From the NCBI GenBank assembly GCA_009781955.1, contig WQUT01000045.1, positions 1 through 11,594 of the forward strand: DNA of 11,594 nucleotides. Reading direction: 5' to 3'. Under the pieces are notes generated by a model that saw nothing but the letters and a program-made list of their open reading frames with translations, did not search any database and was not told the origin of the DNA. The DNA comes from Pseudomonadota bacterium. Lineage in GTDB: Bacteria; Pseudomonadota; Alphaproteobacteria; Rs-D84. Of the stretch, positions 1-6,475 are shown piece after piece. A program made the position numbers and the translations under genes. Position 1 is the stretch's first letter. Each line of letters opens with the position of its first letter.

Positions 1-1778
1 GCGAGCAATTGGTCGGAATCACGGCCAAGAACCAGGCGGTAACCAATCCCGCAAACACCATTTACGAAATCAAACGTCTGATGGGCGTGCGCTTTGATTC
101 GCCGGCTGCAAAGGAAATTCAAAAGCATGTTCCGTATAAAATAGTCGCGGGCGAAAACGGCGACGCGTGGGTGGAATCCGACGACAAAAAATACGCCCCG
201 TCGCAAATCTCTGCAATCATTCTGGGCAAATTGAAAAAAGACGCCGAAAGCTATCTGGGCGAAAAGGTGACGGATGCGGTCATTACCGTGCCGGCTTATT
301 TTAACGACAGCCAACGCCAAGCGACCAAGGACGCCGGCCGCATTGCGGGCCTGAACGTCCTGCGCATCGTGAACGAACCGACGGCCGCGGCATTGGCCTA
401 TGGGCTGGAGAAGGCAAAGAACGGAACGGTCGCGGTATACGACCTGGGCGGCGGAACGTTTGATATTTCCATTTTGGAGATCGTGGACGGCGTGTTTGAG
501 GTTAAGTCCACCAACGGCGATACGTTATTGGGCGGCGCGGACTTTGACGCGCGGATTCTGCATTACCTGATTGACGAGTTCAAGAAATCCAACGGCATAG
601 ACCTGTCGGGCGACAAGCTGGCCATGCAGCGCCTGAAAGAAGCGGCGGAAAAGGCCAAGATAGAATTATCATCGCGCGAGACGACCGACATCAACCTGCC
701 GTTCTTGACCGCGAATGCGTCCGGGCCGGTGCATTTCAACATCACGCTGTCGCGCGCGCGTCTGGAACAATTGGTGGAGGATTTGATAGACCGCACCATA
801 GAACCCTGTCGCAAAGCGTTGCTGGATGCCGGATTGGACAAGTCGCAGATTAACGAGGTCATTCTGGTCGGCGGACAGACCCGCATGCCCAAGGTGCAGA
901 AAGCCGTGAAAGAATTCTTTGGCCGCGAACCGCACAAGGGTGTGAACCCGGACGAAGTCGTCGCCATGGGCGCAGCGATTCAGGGCGGCGTTTTAAAGGG
1001 CGAAGTGAAAGATGTTCTGTTGCTGGATGTGACGCCGCTGTCGCTGGGAATTGAAACATTGGGCGGGGTGTTTACGCGGCTGATTGATCGCAACACCACG
1101 ATTCCTACAAAGAAATCGCAGGTATTCAGCACGGCCGAAGACAATCAGAACGCGGTGACCATCCGCGTGTTCCAGGGCGAACGCGACATGGCGGCCGACA
1201 ACAAGCTATTGGGTCAGTTTAATCTGGAAGGCATCGCGCCCGCGCCGCGCGGCATGCCCCAGATAGAAGTATCCTTTGACATAGACGCCAACGGCATCGT
1301 GCATGTGTCGGCGAAAGACAAAGGCACGGGAAAAGAGCAGGCGATATCCATCAAATCCGACGGCGGTCTGTCCGAAGACGACATCAAGAAAATGGTGGCG
1401 GAAGCCGCGGCGAATGCAGAGGCGGATAAGAAAAAGCGCGAACTGGCCGAGGCAAAAAACACGGCGGAGACCGCGGTTCATTCGGTGGAAAAATCCATCA
1501 AGGAACACGGCGACAAAGTGGATGCGGAAACCCGCGACGCGATAGAGGCCGCGCGGAAAGAGCTGAGCGATGAATTGGCGCGCGCGGATGCGACGACCGA
1601 GTCGCTGAAATCCAAAACCGACGCGCTGACAGAGCGCGCGATGAAACTGGGCGAGGCGATTTACAAATCGCAATCCGCCTCCGCCGATGGCTCCGGCGCG
1701 ACTTCGCAGAACAGTGGCGGCGCGCAACAGCCGAACGAAGACGGCAGCACCGACGCCGACTTTACGGAAAAAAAGTAA
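1..1778 (+). CDS. dnaK: Molecular chaperone DnaK (Hsp70), 5' end outside window
   Basis: Cytoplasmic ATP-dependent Hsp70 chaperone that works with DnaJ and GrpE. The frame enters at base 3, so the first TTG in this frame (base 9) is an internal Leu codon, not a start. By comparison with E. coli DnaK about 45-50 N-terminal residues are missing, including the first phosphate loop. Visible nucleotide-binding-domain motifs are NEPTAAALAYG (about 373-405), DLGGGTFD (about 441-465) and LVGGQTRMP (about 864-890). The conserved interdomain linker region DVLLLDVTPLSLG follows near 1012-1050, then the substrate-binding beta domain, the helical lid and a low-complexity Ser/Gly/Gln tail ending in DADFTEKK. 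About 591 residues are present, so the whole protein would be of normal size. No dnaJ follows; the next gene converges from the other strand. Identification is very secure. Confidence 0.98.
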   Translation, partial: EQLVGITAKNQAVTNPANTIYEIKRLMGVRFDSPAAKEIQKHVPYKIVAGENGDAWVESDDKKYAPSQISAIILGKLKKDAESYLGEKVTDAVITVPAYFNDSQRQATKDAGRIAGLNVLRIVNEPTAAALAYGLEKAKNGTVAVYDLGGGTFDISILEIVDGVFEVKSTNGDTLLGGADFDARILHYLIDEFKKSNGIDLSGDKLAMQRLKEAAEKAKIELSSRETTDINLPFLTANASGPVHFNITLSRARLEQLVEDLIDRTIEPCRKALLDAGLDKSQINEVILVGGQTRMPKVQKAVKEFFGREPHKGVNPDEVVAMGAAIQGGVLKGEVKDVLLLDVTPLSLGIETLGGVFTRLIDRNTTIPTKKSQVFSTAEDNQNAVTIRVFQGERDMAADNKLLGQFNLEGIAPAPRGMPQIEVSFDIDANGIVHVSAKDKGTGKEQAISIKSDGGLSEDDIKKMVAEAAANAEADKKKRELAEAKNTAETAVHSVEKSIKEHGDKVDAETRDAIEAARKELSDELARADATTESLKSKTDALTERAMKLGEAIYKSQSASADGSGATSQNSGGAQQPNEDGSTDADFTEKK

Positions 1779-1802
1779 AAATTATTAAACACACACGGTA
1801 TT

Positions 1803-1830
1803 GTAGGGGCAAATAATTATTTGCCCCTAC
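1803..1830. repeat. 28-bp perfect palindrome, copy 1 (GTAGGGGC family)
   Basis: A perfect inverted repeat with 14-base arms and no loop: GTAGGGGCAAATAA followed by its reverse complement. The same sequence recurs at 4809-4836 and, interrupted, at 5028-5094. Here it lies 25 bases after the dnaK stop, between two convergent genes, and is followed by GATTTTAT. It may double as a transcription terminator for dnaK, although the downstream T-run is weak. No transposase is visible; it is best described as a dispersed palindromic (REP/MITE-like) element. Confidence 0.85.
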
Positions 1831-1847
1831 GATTTTATAGACTTGAC

Positions 1848-1872
1848 GATGGTCTTCGCGGGAGTGACAAAA
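1848..1872. repeat. Possible fragment of a hairpin repeat
   Basis: The stretch contains TCTTCGCGGGAGTGACA, which resembles one arm of the common bacterial intergenic repeat that reads CTTCGCGGGAATGACA. The partner arm is missing, so this would be a decayed half copy. It abuts the 3' end of the next gene. The assignment is from memory of that repeat type and is weak. Confidence 0.25.
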
Positions 1873-1877
1873 AGTTT

Positions 1878-3455
1878 TTATTTTTTTCGGGCGCGGAGGC
1901 GTTCTTCCAACAGATGCAGTTTCATAATCATTTCCGGCGAGTAAACCGTATAGCCCGTTTTCGTATCCGCATATCTTGATTTCATATAATTCACGGCCCG
2001 CGCGAGTTGCGCGTCGCTGTATTTATTCAGCGGAACCAAAAATGCGGCCGGATTTTTGGACGAACCGTAATAGCCGATGGTGCGGACGATTTTCTTCATG
2101 TCCCGATCCCAGTTCAAATTGCGGTTGACGCGCACCATGCCGTAATCTATGAATTTTCCGCCCAGCATGTTTTCATCTATATGCTGGTTGTCCGTGTATT
2201 GGAAAACCCTCAGCGGCTGCACAAATTTCGCGCGGTCGGTTTCCGCCTTTGTCGGCTCGTTCCCGTCCCGCCACCGGCCCAGGATATATAACTCAGCCCG
2301 CCGCAGTCCGACGCCGGATAGATAGACGTTGTTGAAATCTTGGCGACCGCCGGTCAAGATTGCGTTGTTTATCTCGGTGTCATGCCTGTTTTTGCGGAAA
2401 AAGTCGTTATTATTGTCCGAATGATATATCTTCAGAACCAAAGATTTTTCCACGCCGTCGGTTGATATCTTAAAAGTCCTGCCAAACTTGCCCGCGTTGT
2501 TATATTGTATAAAAATGTTTTTTCCCAACAGACGGGATAATTCCCCGGCCGGTTTGCCCCATGCCTTTTTATTGCCATACATGGGCTTGCCATAGCTATC
2601 GGTGGCAAAATTGCGCAATATTTCGTGAATCGCGGCCGTGCGGGTTGATATTTCGTCTTTTGGAACGCCGGCAATCCATTCCGCGGGCAGGCAGCCGGCG
2701 AACGAATCCGCATCCGTATCGCGGACAATCCGAACAACCTTTTCCCAGGAACAAGGATGCCGGCGCAAAAATCCGCGAAGATGGCGGTGCTTTGGATGGT
2801 CTGTGCGCGGTGGCTCTCCCCAGTCCAGCAATGTGTATTCATCAGAGTTCGCAATATGAGAATGCGCATAGACGCACTTTAACTCGCTTATGGTTTGCGG
2901 CGAATGAAACGCGTCCTTTGTAGCAATCTGCAACGGAATCCCGCGTCCGTTTATCATTGCGATCACGTAAAAGCTCCCGACAATATCATCGCCGGAAAAG
3001 GCCAGACGCTGGCCCAGCTTCATTTCGCCGAACTCGGTCATCGCGGTATCGGTCAAGACATACGGCCATCCGTTGTGACAGAATTCGGTGGGCCATACCG
3101 TGTCGCCGCGGATAATCTGGCGAATTTTCCGCGAGTCCTGGAATAAAAAATGGTAAAATTCCAGCCATCTTTTTGGAATCTTTACCGATTCCAACCCATA
3201 GCATTTATGGAAAGCGTCCCCGTGAACAGTCAGCAAGTTTTCATTAAATTCTATAATTTTCAATTTAGAGCATCCGAAAAAGGCGGCATGGCCCACGCCG
3301 GTCACGGAATCCGAAAATATCAGGGTTTCCAGTTCCCCGCGCACCATCGCCGCGGCGCGATTGGCAATCTTGGTTATGCCGTCGGGCACACGGAAAACTC
3401 CACCGATTATATCGGCGGGCTCTATGGTGACAAGCGTGGTTTTATATATTTTCAT
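1878..3455 (-). CDS. BspA-like leucine-rich-repeat protein with unassigned, possibly kinase-like C-terminal half
   Basis: 525 residues, ATG start at 3455. Residues about 20-95 read as BspA-type (LRR_5) leucine-rich repeats, with the typical pattern FRVPDGITKI ... LETLIFSDSVTGVGHAAFFGCSKLKIIEF ... AFHKCYGLESVKIP (quoted in pieces). Such repeats usually bind proteins. There is no clear signal peptide or membrane segment, so the protein is cytoplasmic or exported by another route. The middle (about 110-300) is unrecognised. The region 310-440 is loosely reminiscent of a protein-kinase/phosphotransferase fold: SLVLKIYH (K342, like the ATP-binding lysine), DTEINNAI (E361), and ENMLGGKFIDYG (N429, D437-Y438-G439, like a DFG motif). 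The canonical HRD aspartate is not at the expected spacing, so this is only a suggestion. No strong Shine-Dalgarno is seen. It stands alone, convergent with dnaK and divergent from the next gene. LRR assignment fairly sure; function unknown. Confidence 0.8.
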   Translation of the reverse strand: MKIYKTTLVTIEPADIIGGVFRVPDGITKIANRAAAMVRGELETLIFSDSVTGVGHAAFFGCSKLKIIEFNENLLTVHGDAFHKCYGLESVKIPKRWLEFYHFLFQDSRKIRQIIRGDTVWPTEFCHNGWPYVLTDTAMTEFGEMKLGQRLAFSGDDIVGSFYVIAMINGRGIPLQIATKDAFHSPQTISELKCVYAHSHIANSDEYTLLDWGEPPRTDHPKHRHLRGFLRRHPCSWEKVVRIVRDTDADSFAGCLPAEWIAGVPKDEISTRTAAIHEILRNFATDSYGKPMYGNKKAWGKPAGELSRLLGKNIFIQYNNAGKFGRTFKISTDGVEKSLVLKIYHSDNNNDFFRKNRHDTEINNAILTGGRQDFNNVYLSGVGLRRAELYILGRWRDGNEPTKAETDRAKFVQPLRVFQYTDNQHIDENMLGGKFIDYGMVRVNRNLNWDRDMKKIVRTIGYYGSSKNPAAFLVPLNKYSDAQLARAVNYMKSRYADTKTGYTVYSPEMIMKLHLLEERLRARKK

Positions 3456-3505
3456 AACCTGAACAACCTATCATATATTACATATTTGTCAAGCAGTTAT
3501 TGAGA

Positions 3506-3534
3506 TTGACAATCGGTCGGACCGATGTAAAAAT
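3506..3534 (+). promoter_or_regulatory. Candidate promoter with 15-bp dyad between the -35 and -10 positions
   Basis: TTGACA at 3506-3511 is a perfect -35 element. The hexamer 17 bases on (3529-3534, AAAAAT) is a poor -10. The spacer begins with a near-perfect operator-like dyad, ATCGGTC-G-GACCGAT (3512-3526). A second TTGACA lies on the other strand (TGTCAA at 3487-3492) pointing at the LRR gene, with TAGGTT 16 bases downstream as a weak -10. The promoter is tentative; the dyad itself is exact. Confidence 0.4.
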
Positions 3535-3553
3535 AAAAATCAAAACAAACCAA

Positions 3554-4036
3554 ATGGCACACGCAATGAAAATTCCGCGATCATTATCCCGATTTTACCC
3601 TGTGCTCAATCTGCCGTATTTTTCGCGGGGAAGGAAAACGGACGTTTCAAAAAATCCCGCGCCCGTTTCCGCGCCGGAAGAACAGCTTTCGGAAAAAGAC
3701 AAGCTTTGGATTTCTTTTTTGGATTCCGAATATTTAAATATTATTCCCGACCCGAACCCGATGGATACATACACATTCAAAGTAAACAATATTAATGGCT
3801 ATCGTTTTACGATACAAAAACTTAAGGATGAAAGTTTCGGGATGTCTTATCTCAGGGGGCTTGACTATCCCGAACCCATGACCGGCATTTCGCAAAAAAC
3901 ATTGGGTAAAATATTCGCGCGCGCGAAAAAACTGAATGACGGGGAAGTGACTCGCTCGCTCGCCAAGCAAGAAGAGAACGAAAAAAAACTGTATGCAGTT
4001 TTACAGACGGTAAGATTTCCTGTGCCGGAAAAATAA
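3554..4036 (+). CDS. Hypothetical protein, about 160 aa
   Basis: I do not recognise this protein. The frame is open from a TTG at 3500, but ATG codons at 3554 and 3566 are more plausible starts; neither has a clear Shine-Dalgarno, so the start is uncertain. From 3554 the product has 160 residues: a basic N-terminus (MKIPRSLSRFYPV), a Pro/Ala-rich linker, a mixed region with YTFKVNNINGYRFTIQKL (likely beta strands), and a charged, probably helical C-terminus (about 125-155) rich in Lys and Glu. No signal peptide or transmembrane segment is evident. It is divergent from the LRR protein and followed by a strong hairpin terminator, which supports it being a real transcribed unit. Base composition is AT-richer than dnaK and the two-component genes. 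Confidence 0.6.
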   Translation: MAHAMKIPRSLSRFYPVLNLPYFSRGRKTDVSKNPAPVSAPEEQLSEKDKLWISFLDSEYLNIIPDPNPMDTYTFKVNNINGYRFTIQKLKDESFGMSYLRGLDYPEPMTGISQKTLGKIFARAKKLNDGEVTRSLAKQEENEKKLYAVLQTVRFPVPEK

Positions 4037-4074
4037 AAACGCCCATCATCGCGTTCGCCGATAGCTTTATAAAT

Positions 4075-4098
4075 CCCCGCGCAAGCGGGGTTTTATTT
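4075..4098 (+). terminator. Rho-independent terminator
   Basis: Stem CCCCGC (4075-4080), loop GCAA, stem GCGGGG (4085-4090), then TTTTATTT. It lies 38 bases after the stop of the upstream + gene. The T-run overlaps the stop codon (4093-4095) of the convergent glycosyltransferase, so the same hairpin may also slow transcription from the other side. Confidence 0.85.
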
Positions 4099-5004
4099 GC
4101 CGGGGCAACGGCCGAATCTCGCCCGAATCCATTTCCAGAACGCGCGGCGGGGGCCGAACCAGAATCCGTGGCGCGCGGCGAATTCCGCGGCACGGGTCCA
4201 GACGATTTCCTTGTCCAGCCGCCGCGCATTTTTCCGCGCGGGGTCGCGTATCGCGCCGTTGGGATTCCGGCGATACCAATAATAAGCGCCCGGCACGGTT
4301 ACAATCGCGCGCGCGTAATAAACGGCCGGAATGCTGAACATGACGTCCTGGCTGATCGTGCGACCCGGCTCAAATTGCAGATTGCGCGCGGTCAGCATTT
4401 CGCGCCGAAAAATATAGTTCCAAACCGCGGGCCGGCGCGCCACATGCGTCGCGTTTATCTTTGCCTGGGGACGAGCATACGCGCGCGCGCGACGATATCC
4501 GAATGTCGGCCGCGCCCCGTATTTTTCGTCCAAAACGCCGACGGCGGCCAGGTCGGTGTCGTTGGTCGTTGGTCGTTGGTCGTTGGTCGTTGGTCGTTGG
4601 TCGTTGGTCGTTGGTCGTTGGTCGTTGGTCACGATTGCATCCATGACTTTTTCATAAAAATCCGGCGATGCCAGTTTATCGTCCGGGTCGGTAAAATGAA
4701 TCCATTCGCCCGCCGCCGCGGCAAGTCCCGTATTTCGCGCGACCGAAACGCCGGCATTTTTTTGTTTTATGATTTTTATTTCAAGATTCCGATTTGTTTT
4801 ATGCTTTTGTAGGGGCAAATAATTATTTGCCCCTACATATTTTTGTGCAATACCAACAGATCCATCCGTGCTGCCGTCATCCACGATAATTATTTCGGTG
4901 TTCGGGTATGTTTGGCCGACAACCGAATCCAAACATTCGGCCAGGTATTTTTCCATATTATAGACTGGAATGATTACGGAAATTTTCGGATGGTTATTAA
5001 TCAT
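4093..5004 (-). CDS. Family 2 (GT-A) glycosyltransferase carrying an in-frame heptamer-repeat tract
   Basis: 303 residues from the ATG at 5004 (MINNHPKISVIIPVYN); an upstream TTG at 5052 lies inside a repeat and is rejected. GT2 enzymes move a sugar from a nucleotide-sugar to glycan or lipid acceptors at the inner membrane, typically for surface polysaccharide. Seen here: ISVIIPVYN (8-16), EIIIVDDGSTDGS (37-49, nucleotide binding), QKNAGVSVARNTGL (81-94), and TDPDD (105-109, the DXD-type metal site). The C-terminal half has SQDVMFSIPAVYYARAI, a common GT2 pattern. Two repeats are translated within it. The palindrome at 4809-4836 gives VGANNYLPL (about residues 57-65), and ten GTCGTTG heptamers give a repeated NDQRPTT (about 126-149). 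Both sit at loops between conserved blocks, so the fold may tolerate them. It is the last gene of the minus-strand group after the sensor kinase, separated by another repeat. Acceptor and sugar are unknown. Confidence 0.9.
   Translation of the reverse strand: MINNHPKISVIIPVYNMEKYLAECLDSVVGQTYPNTEIIIVDDGSTDGSVGIAQKYVGANNYLPLQKHKTNRNLEIKIIKQKNAGVSVARNTGLAAAAGEWIHFTDPDDKLASPDFYEKVMDAIVTNDQRPTTNDQRPTTNDQRPTTNDTDLAAVGVLDEKYGARPTFGYRRARAYARPQAKINATHVARRPAVWNYIFRREMLTARNLQFEPGRTISQDVMFSIPAVYYARAIVTVPGAYYWYRRNPNGAIRDPARKNARRLDKEIVWTRAAEFAARHGFWFGPRRAFWKWIRARFGRCPGK
4558..4630. repeat. (GTCGTTG)10 perfect heptamer tandem repeat inside the glycosyltransferase
   Basis: Ten uninterrupted, identical GTCGTTG units (4558-4627) plus a final GTC. 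The 70-base array is not divisible by three, and each single-unit change shifts the frame. In the present copy number the frame continues into recognisable GT2 sequence on both sides, so the gene is in its ON state. Perfect arrays like this are typical substrates for strand slippage. Confidence 0.95.
4809..4836. repeat. 28-bp perfect palindrome, copy 2, inside the glycosyltransferase
   Basis: Identical to the copy at 1803-1830 and extended by one more pair (T/A). It lies within the coding sequence and is read in frame as VGANNYLPL. It sits between the DDGSTDG block and the IKIIKQKNAGVSVARN block, where GT2 proteins usually have only a short loop, so it appears to be an insertion into the gene. 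Confidence 0.9.
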
Positions 5005-5027
5005 GGCAAATTGTTTATTAAATATTG

Positions 5028-5094
5028 GTAGGGGCAAATCCGGGCCCCGCAAAAATCGCAGATTTTTGTGGGTGGAATAATTATTTGCCCCTAC
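5028..5094. repeat. Palindrome copy 3, split by a second hairpin element
   Basis: The left part GTAGGGGCAAAT (5028-5039) and right part AATTATTTGCCCCTAC (5079-5094) together rebuild the 28-bp palindrome. Between them lie 36 bases (5040-5075) plus a repeated AAT (5076-5078, matching 5037-5039). The inserted piece has its own inverted repeat: CCCGCAAAAATC (5046-5057), loop GCA, GATTTTTGTGGG (5061-5072), 11 of 12 pairs. It fills the gap between the kinase stop codon (5096) and the glycosyltransferase start (5004) and would form a strong structure in a shared transcript. Confidence 0.85.
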
Positions 5095-5095
5095 A

Positions 5096-6373
5096 TTAAA
5101 TCGGCAGCACGACGCGGACGCGGAGACCGCCCAGCGGCGAGTCTTCCAGAAACAATTGCCCGCCGTGGTTTTCTATCGTCGTCTGGGCGATGGACAGCCC
5201 CAATCCCGTGCCGCCGGTATGCGCGCCGCGGGCCGTATCCAGCCGCACAAATGGCCGCAAAGCGTCGGCCCGTTTGTCGGCCGGAATTCCGACGCCGTCG
5301 TCGTCAATCGTGATTTCAACGTATTCGGCCTTATCCTGCTCTGTAATCTCAATTTTCCGCTTTGCGTAACGCGCGGCGTTTTCGGTTATATTTCCGAAAG
5401 CGCGGGCGAGCGCGCCGGGGCGCGCATAGAACAAGGCCGGCTCTTCGGGAAAGTTCATCGCTATCTTTTTATCGCCGGCCGCATCGCGGGCAATGCGCGT
5501 CAGCATGGGGGGCAGGGTGGTTTCTTGCTCTATTTCCGGCACTTCGCCGCGCGCGAACGCCAGGTATCCGTCCACCATTTCGCTCATCCTGTCAATATCC
5601 CGCAATAAAACGTCCGCATCCGCGGGGCCCGTTTCAACGGCCAGGCGCATGCGCGCCAGCGGGGATTTCAAGTCGTGCGACACGGCGTTCAGCATGTCCG
5701 TGCGGGTGCGGTTGTATCTGTTCAGACGCTCCTTCATCGTAATCAGCGCACGGGCGGCGTCGCGGGTTTCGCGGCTGCCCGACGGCACGAAATTCGGATC
5801 GTCCAGGCCGCGTCCGAACTTGTTCGCGGCGCGCGCGATGCGCCGGATTGATCGGGTGTGCAAAATGATGAACGGCGCGACCAGCACGGAAACGATCAGT
5901 ATGGACCCGGCAAGCCAGATTATAAAAACCTCTGTGCTGGTGGAATACACGTTTTTCAGCGCGGTCGCGAAAGTTATGATTCTGTCGTCGCGGGGCACAT
6001 CCACGAACAACAGCCGGTTTCCGCGATCCACATAAACGTTGACGGGACCCTTGATCTTGGCCTTTAGATCCGCGGCCAGAAGCCCCGCCTCGCGCGAGAA
6101 ATTGCTGGTGCGTTTCGGGCGGTTCAGTTTTTCATTCACGGAAATATTGATTCCGGTATCGCGCGCCATCGTCGCGACGGCGGCGTCATTTCCGCTGTCC
6201 AGCAGGTTCAGCATGGCGACAATCTCGCCCGACATCGTGCGCGCCATCGTCGCGTGCACGCGCGCCCAGTGGTTGCCAAAGAACGCGTTGGCCACGATTA
6301 TCTGCGCGACGATCAGCGGCACCAAGACCATCAATATAGTCCGCCAGAGAAAAGAGCGTGGAAACAGTCTCAT
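5096..6373 (-). CDS. Sensor histidine kinase, EnvZ-like, membrane-bound
   Basis: 425 residues. Inner-membrane sensor kinase that autophosphorylates on histidine and passes the phosphate to a response regulator, here the one encoded just upstream. Order seen: N-terminal transmembrane helix (about 12-32), periplasmic sensor region (about 33-147), second transmembrane helix (about 148-171), HAMP (about 172-222), and HisKA with H233 in the SHDLKSPLARMRL motif. The ATPase domain has an N-box FGNITENAARYA (326-337), G1 DDDGVGIP (357-364) and G2 GTGLGLSI (388-395), and all key residues are present. The start is ATG at 6373 with GGAG about 8-11 bases upstream. The regulator-then-kinase order and the domain layout match EnvZ/OmpR-type pairs. 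The regulator stop and this start are 84 bases apart, filled by a hairpin-forming repeat. The signal is unknown. Confidence 0.95.
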   Translation of the reverse strand: MRLFPRSFLWRTILMVLVPLIVAQIIVANAFFGNHWARVHATMARTMSGEIVAMLNLLDSGNDAAVATMARDTGINISVNEKLNRPKRTSNFSREAGLLAADLKAKIKGPVNVYVDRGNRLLFVDVPRDDRIITFATALKNVYSTSTEVFIIWLAGSILIVSVLVAPFIILHTRSIRRIARAANKFGRGLDDPNFVPSGSRETRDAARALITMKERLNRYNRTRTDMLNAVSHDLKSPLARMRLAVETGPADADVLLRDIDRMSEMVDGYLAFARGEVPEIEQETTLPPMLTRIARDAAGDKKIAMNFPEEPALFYARPGALARAFGNITENAARYAKRKIEITEQDKAEYVEITIDDDGVGIPADKRADALRPFVRLDTARGAHTGGTGLGLSIAQTTIENHGGQLFLEDSPLGGLRVRVVLPI

Positions 6374-6394
6374 TTGCTCACTCCGTTCGCAAAT

Positions 6395-6475
6395 CGTGCT
6401 GGTGGTTCGTGCTGGTGGTTGGTGCTTGTGACCGGAGATTTTTACCAGCCACCAGCACTAGCCACCAACCACCAA
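6395..6475. repeat. Inverted GTGCTGGTG-type repeat between regulator and kinase genes
   Basis: On the + strand, left arms built of GTGCTGGTGGTT units (6395-6430) face right arms ACCAGCCACCAGCAC (6444-6458) and CCACCAACCACCAA (6462-6475). The two sides are largely complementary, with only about 13 bases between them. The right arm runs into the last codons and stop of the regulator gene, which ends KLVVGG. It is the same family as the element at 7277-7416. In the regulator-kinase transcript this would fold into a long hairpin. Confidence 0.75.

Noticed and set aside
1206..1727. 173-codon open frame antisense to dnaK
   Set aside because: It lies entirely opposite a secure dnaK sequence and has the Arg/Phe-rich composition expected from reading GC-rich coding DNA backwards; no domain is recognisable.
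1779..1877. dnaJ expected after dnaK
   Set aside because: Looked for and not present; the next gene is a convergent LRR protein, so dnaJ must be elsewhere or absent.
2561..2923. 120-codon plus-strand frame inside the LRR protein gene
   Set aside because: It is an out-of-frame shadow of a long coherent gene on the other strand, without a ribosome site or domain.
4558..4630. Possible CRISPR array
   Set aside because: Units are seven bases with no spacers; it is a simple tandem repeat, and no cas gene is present.
4168..4812. 214-codon open frame antisense to the glycosyltransferase
   Set aside because: It is opened by the heptamer tract (reading GRWSLVV repeatedly) and GC-rich antisense sequence; the GT2 motifs on the other strand are decisive.
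5005..5052. Longer glycosyltransferase starting at TTG 5052
   Set aside because: The extra 16 residues come from repeat sequence, while GT2 homology begins right after the ATG at 5004.
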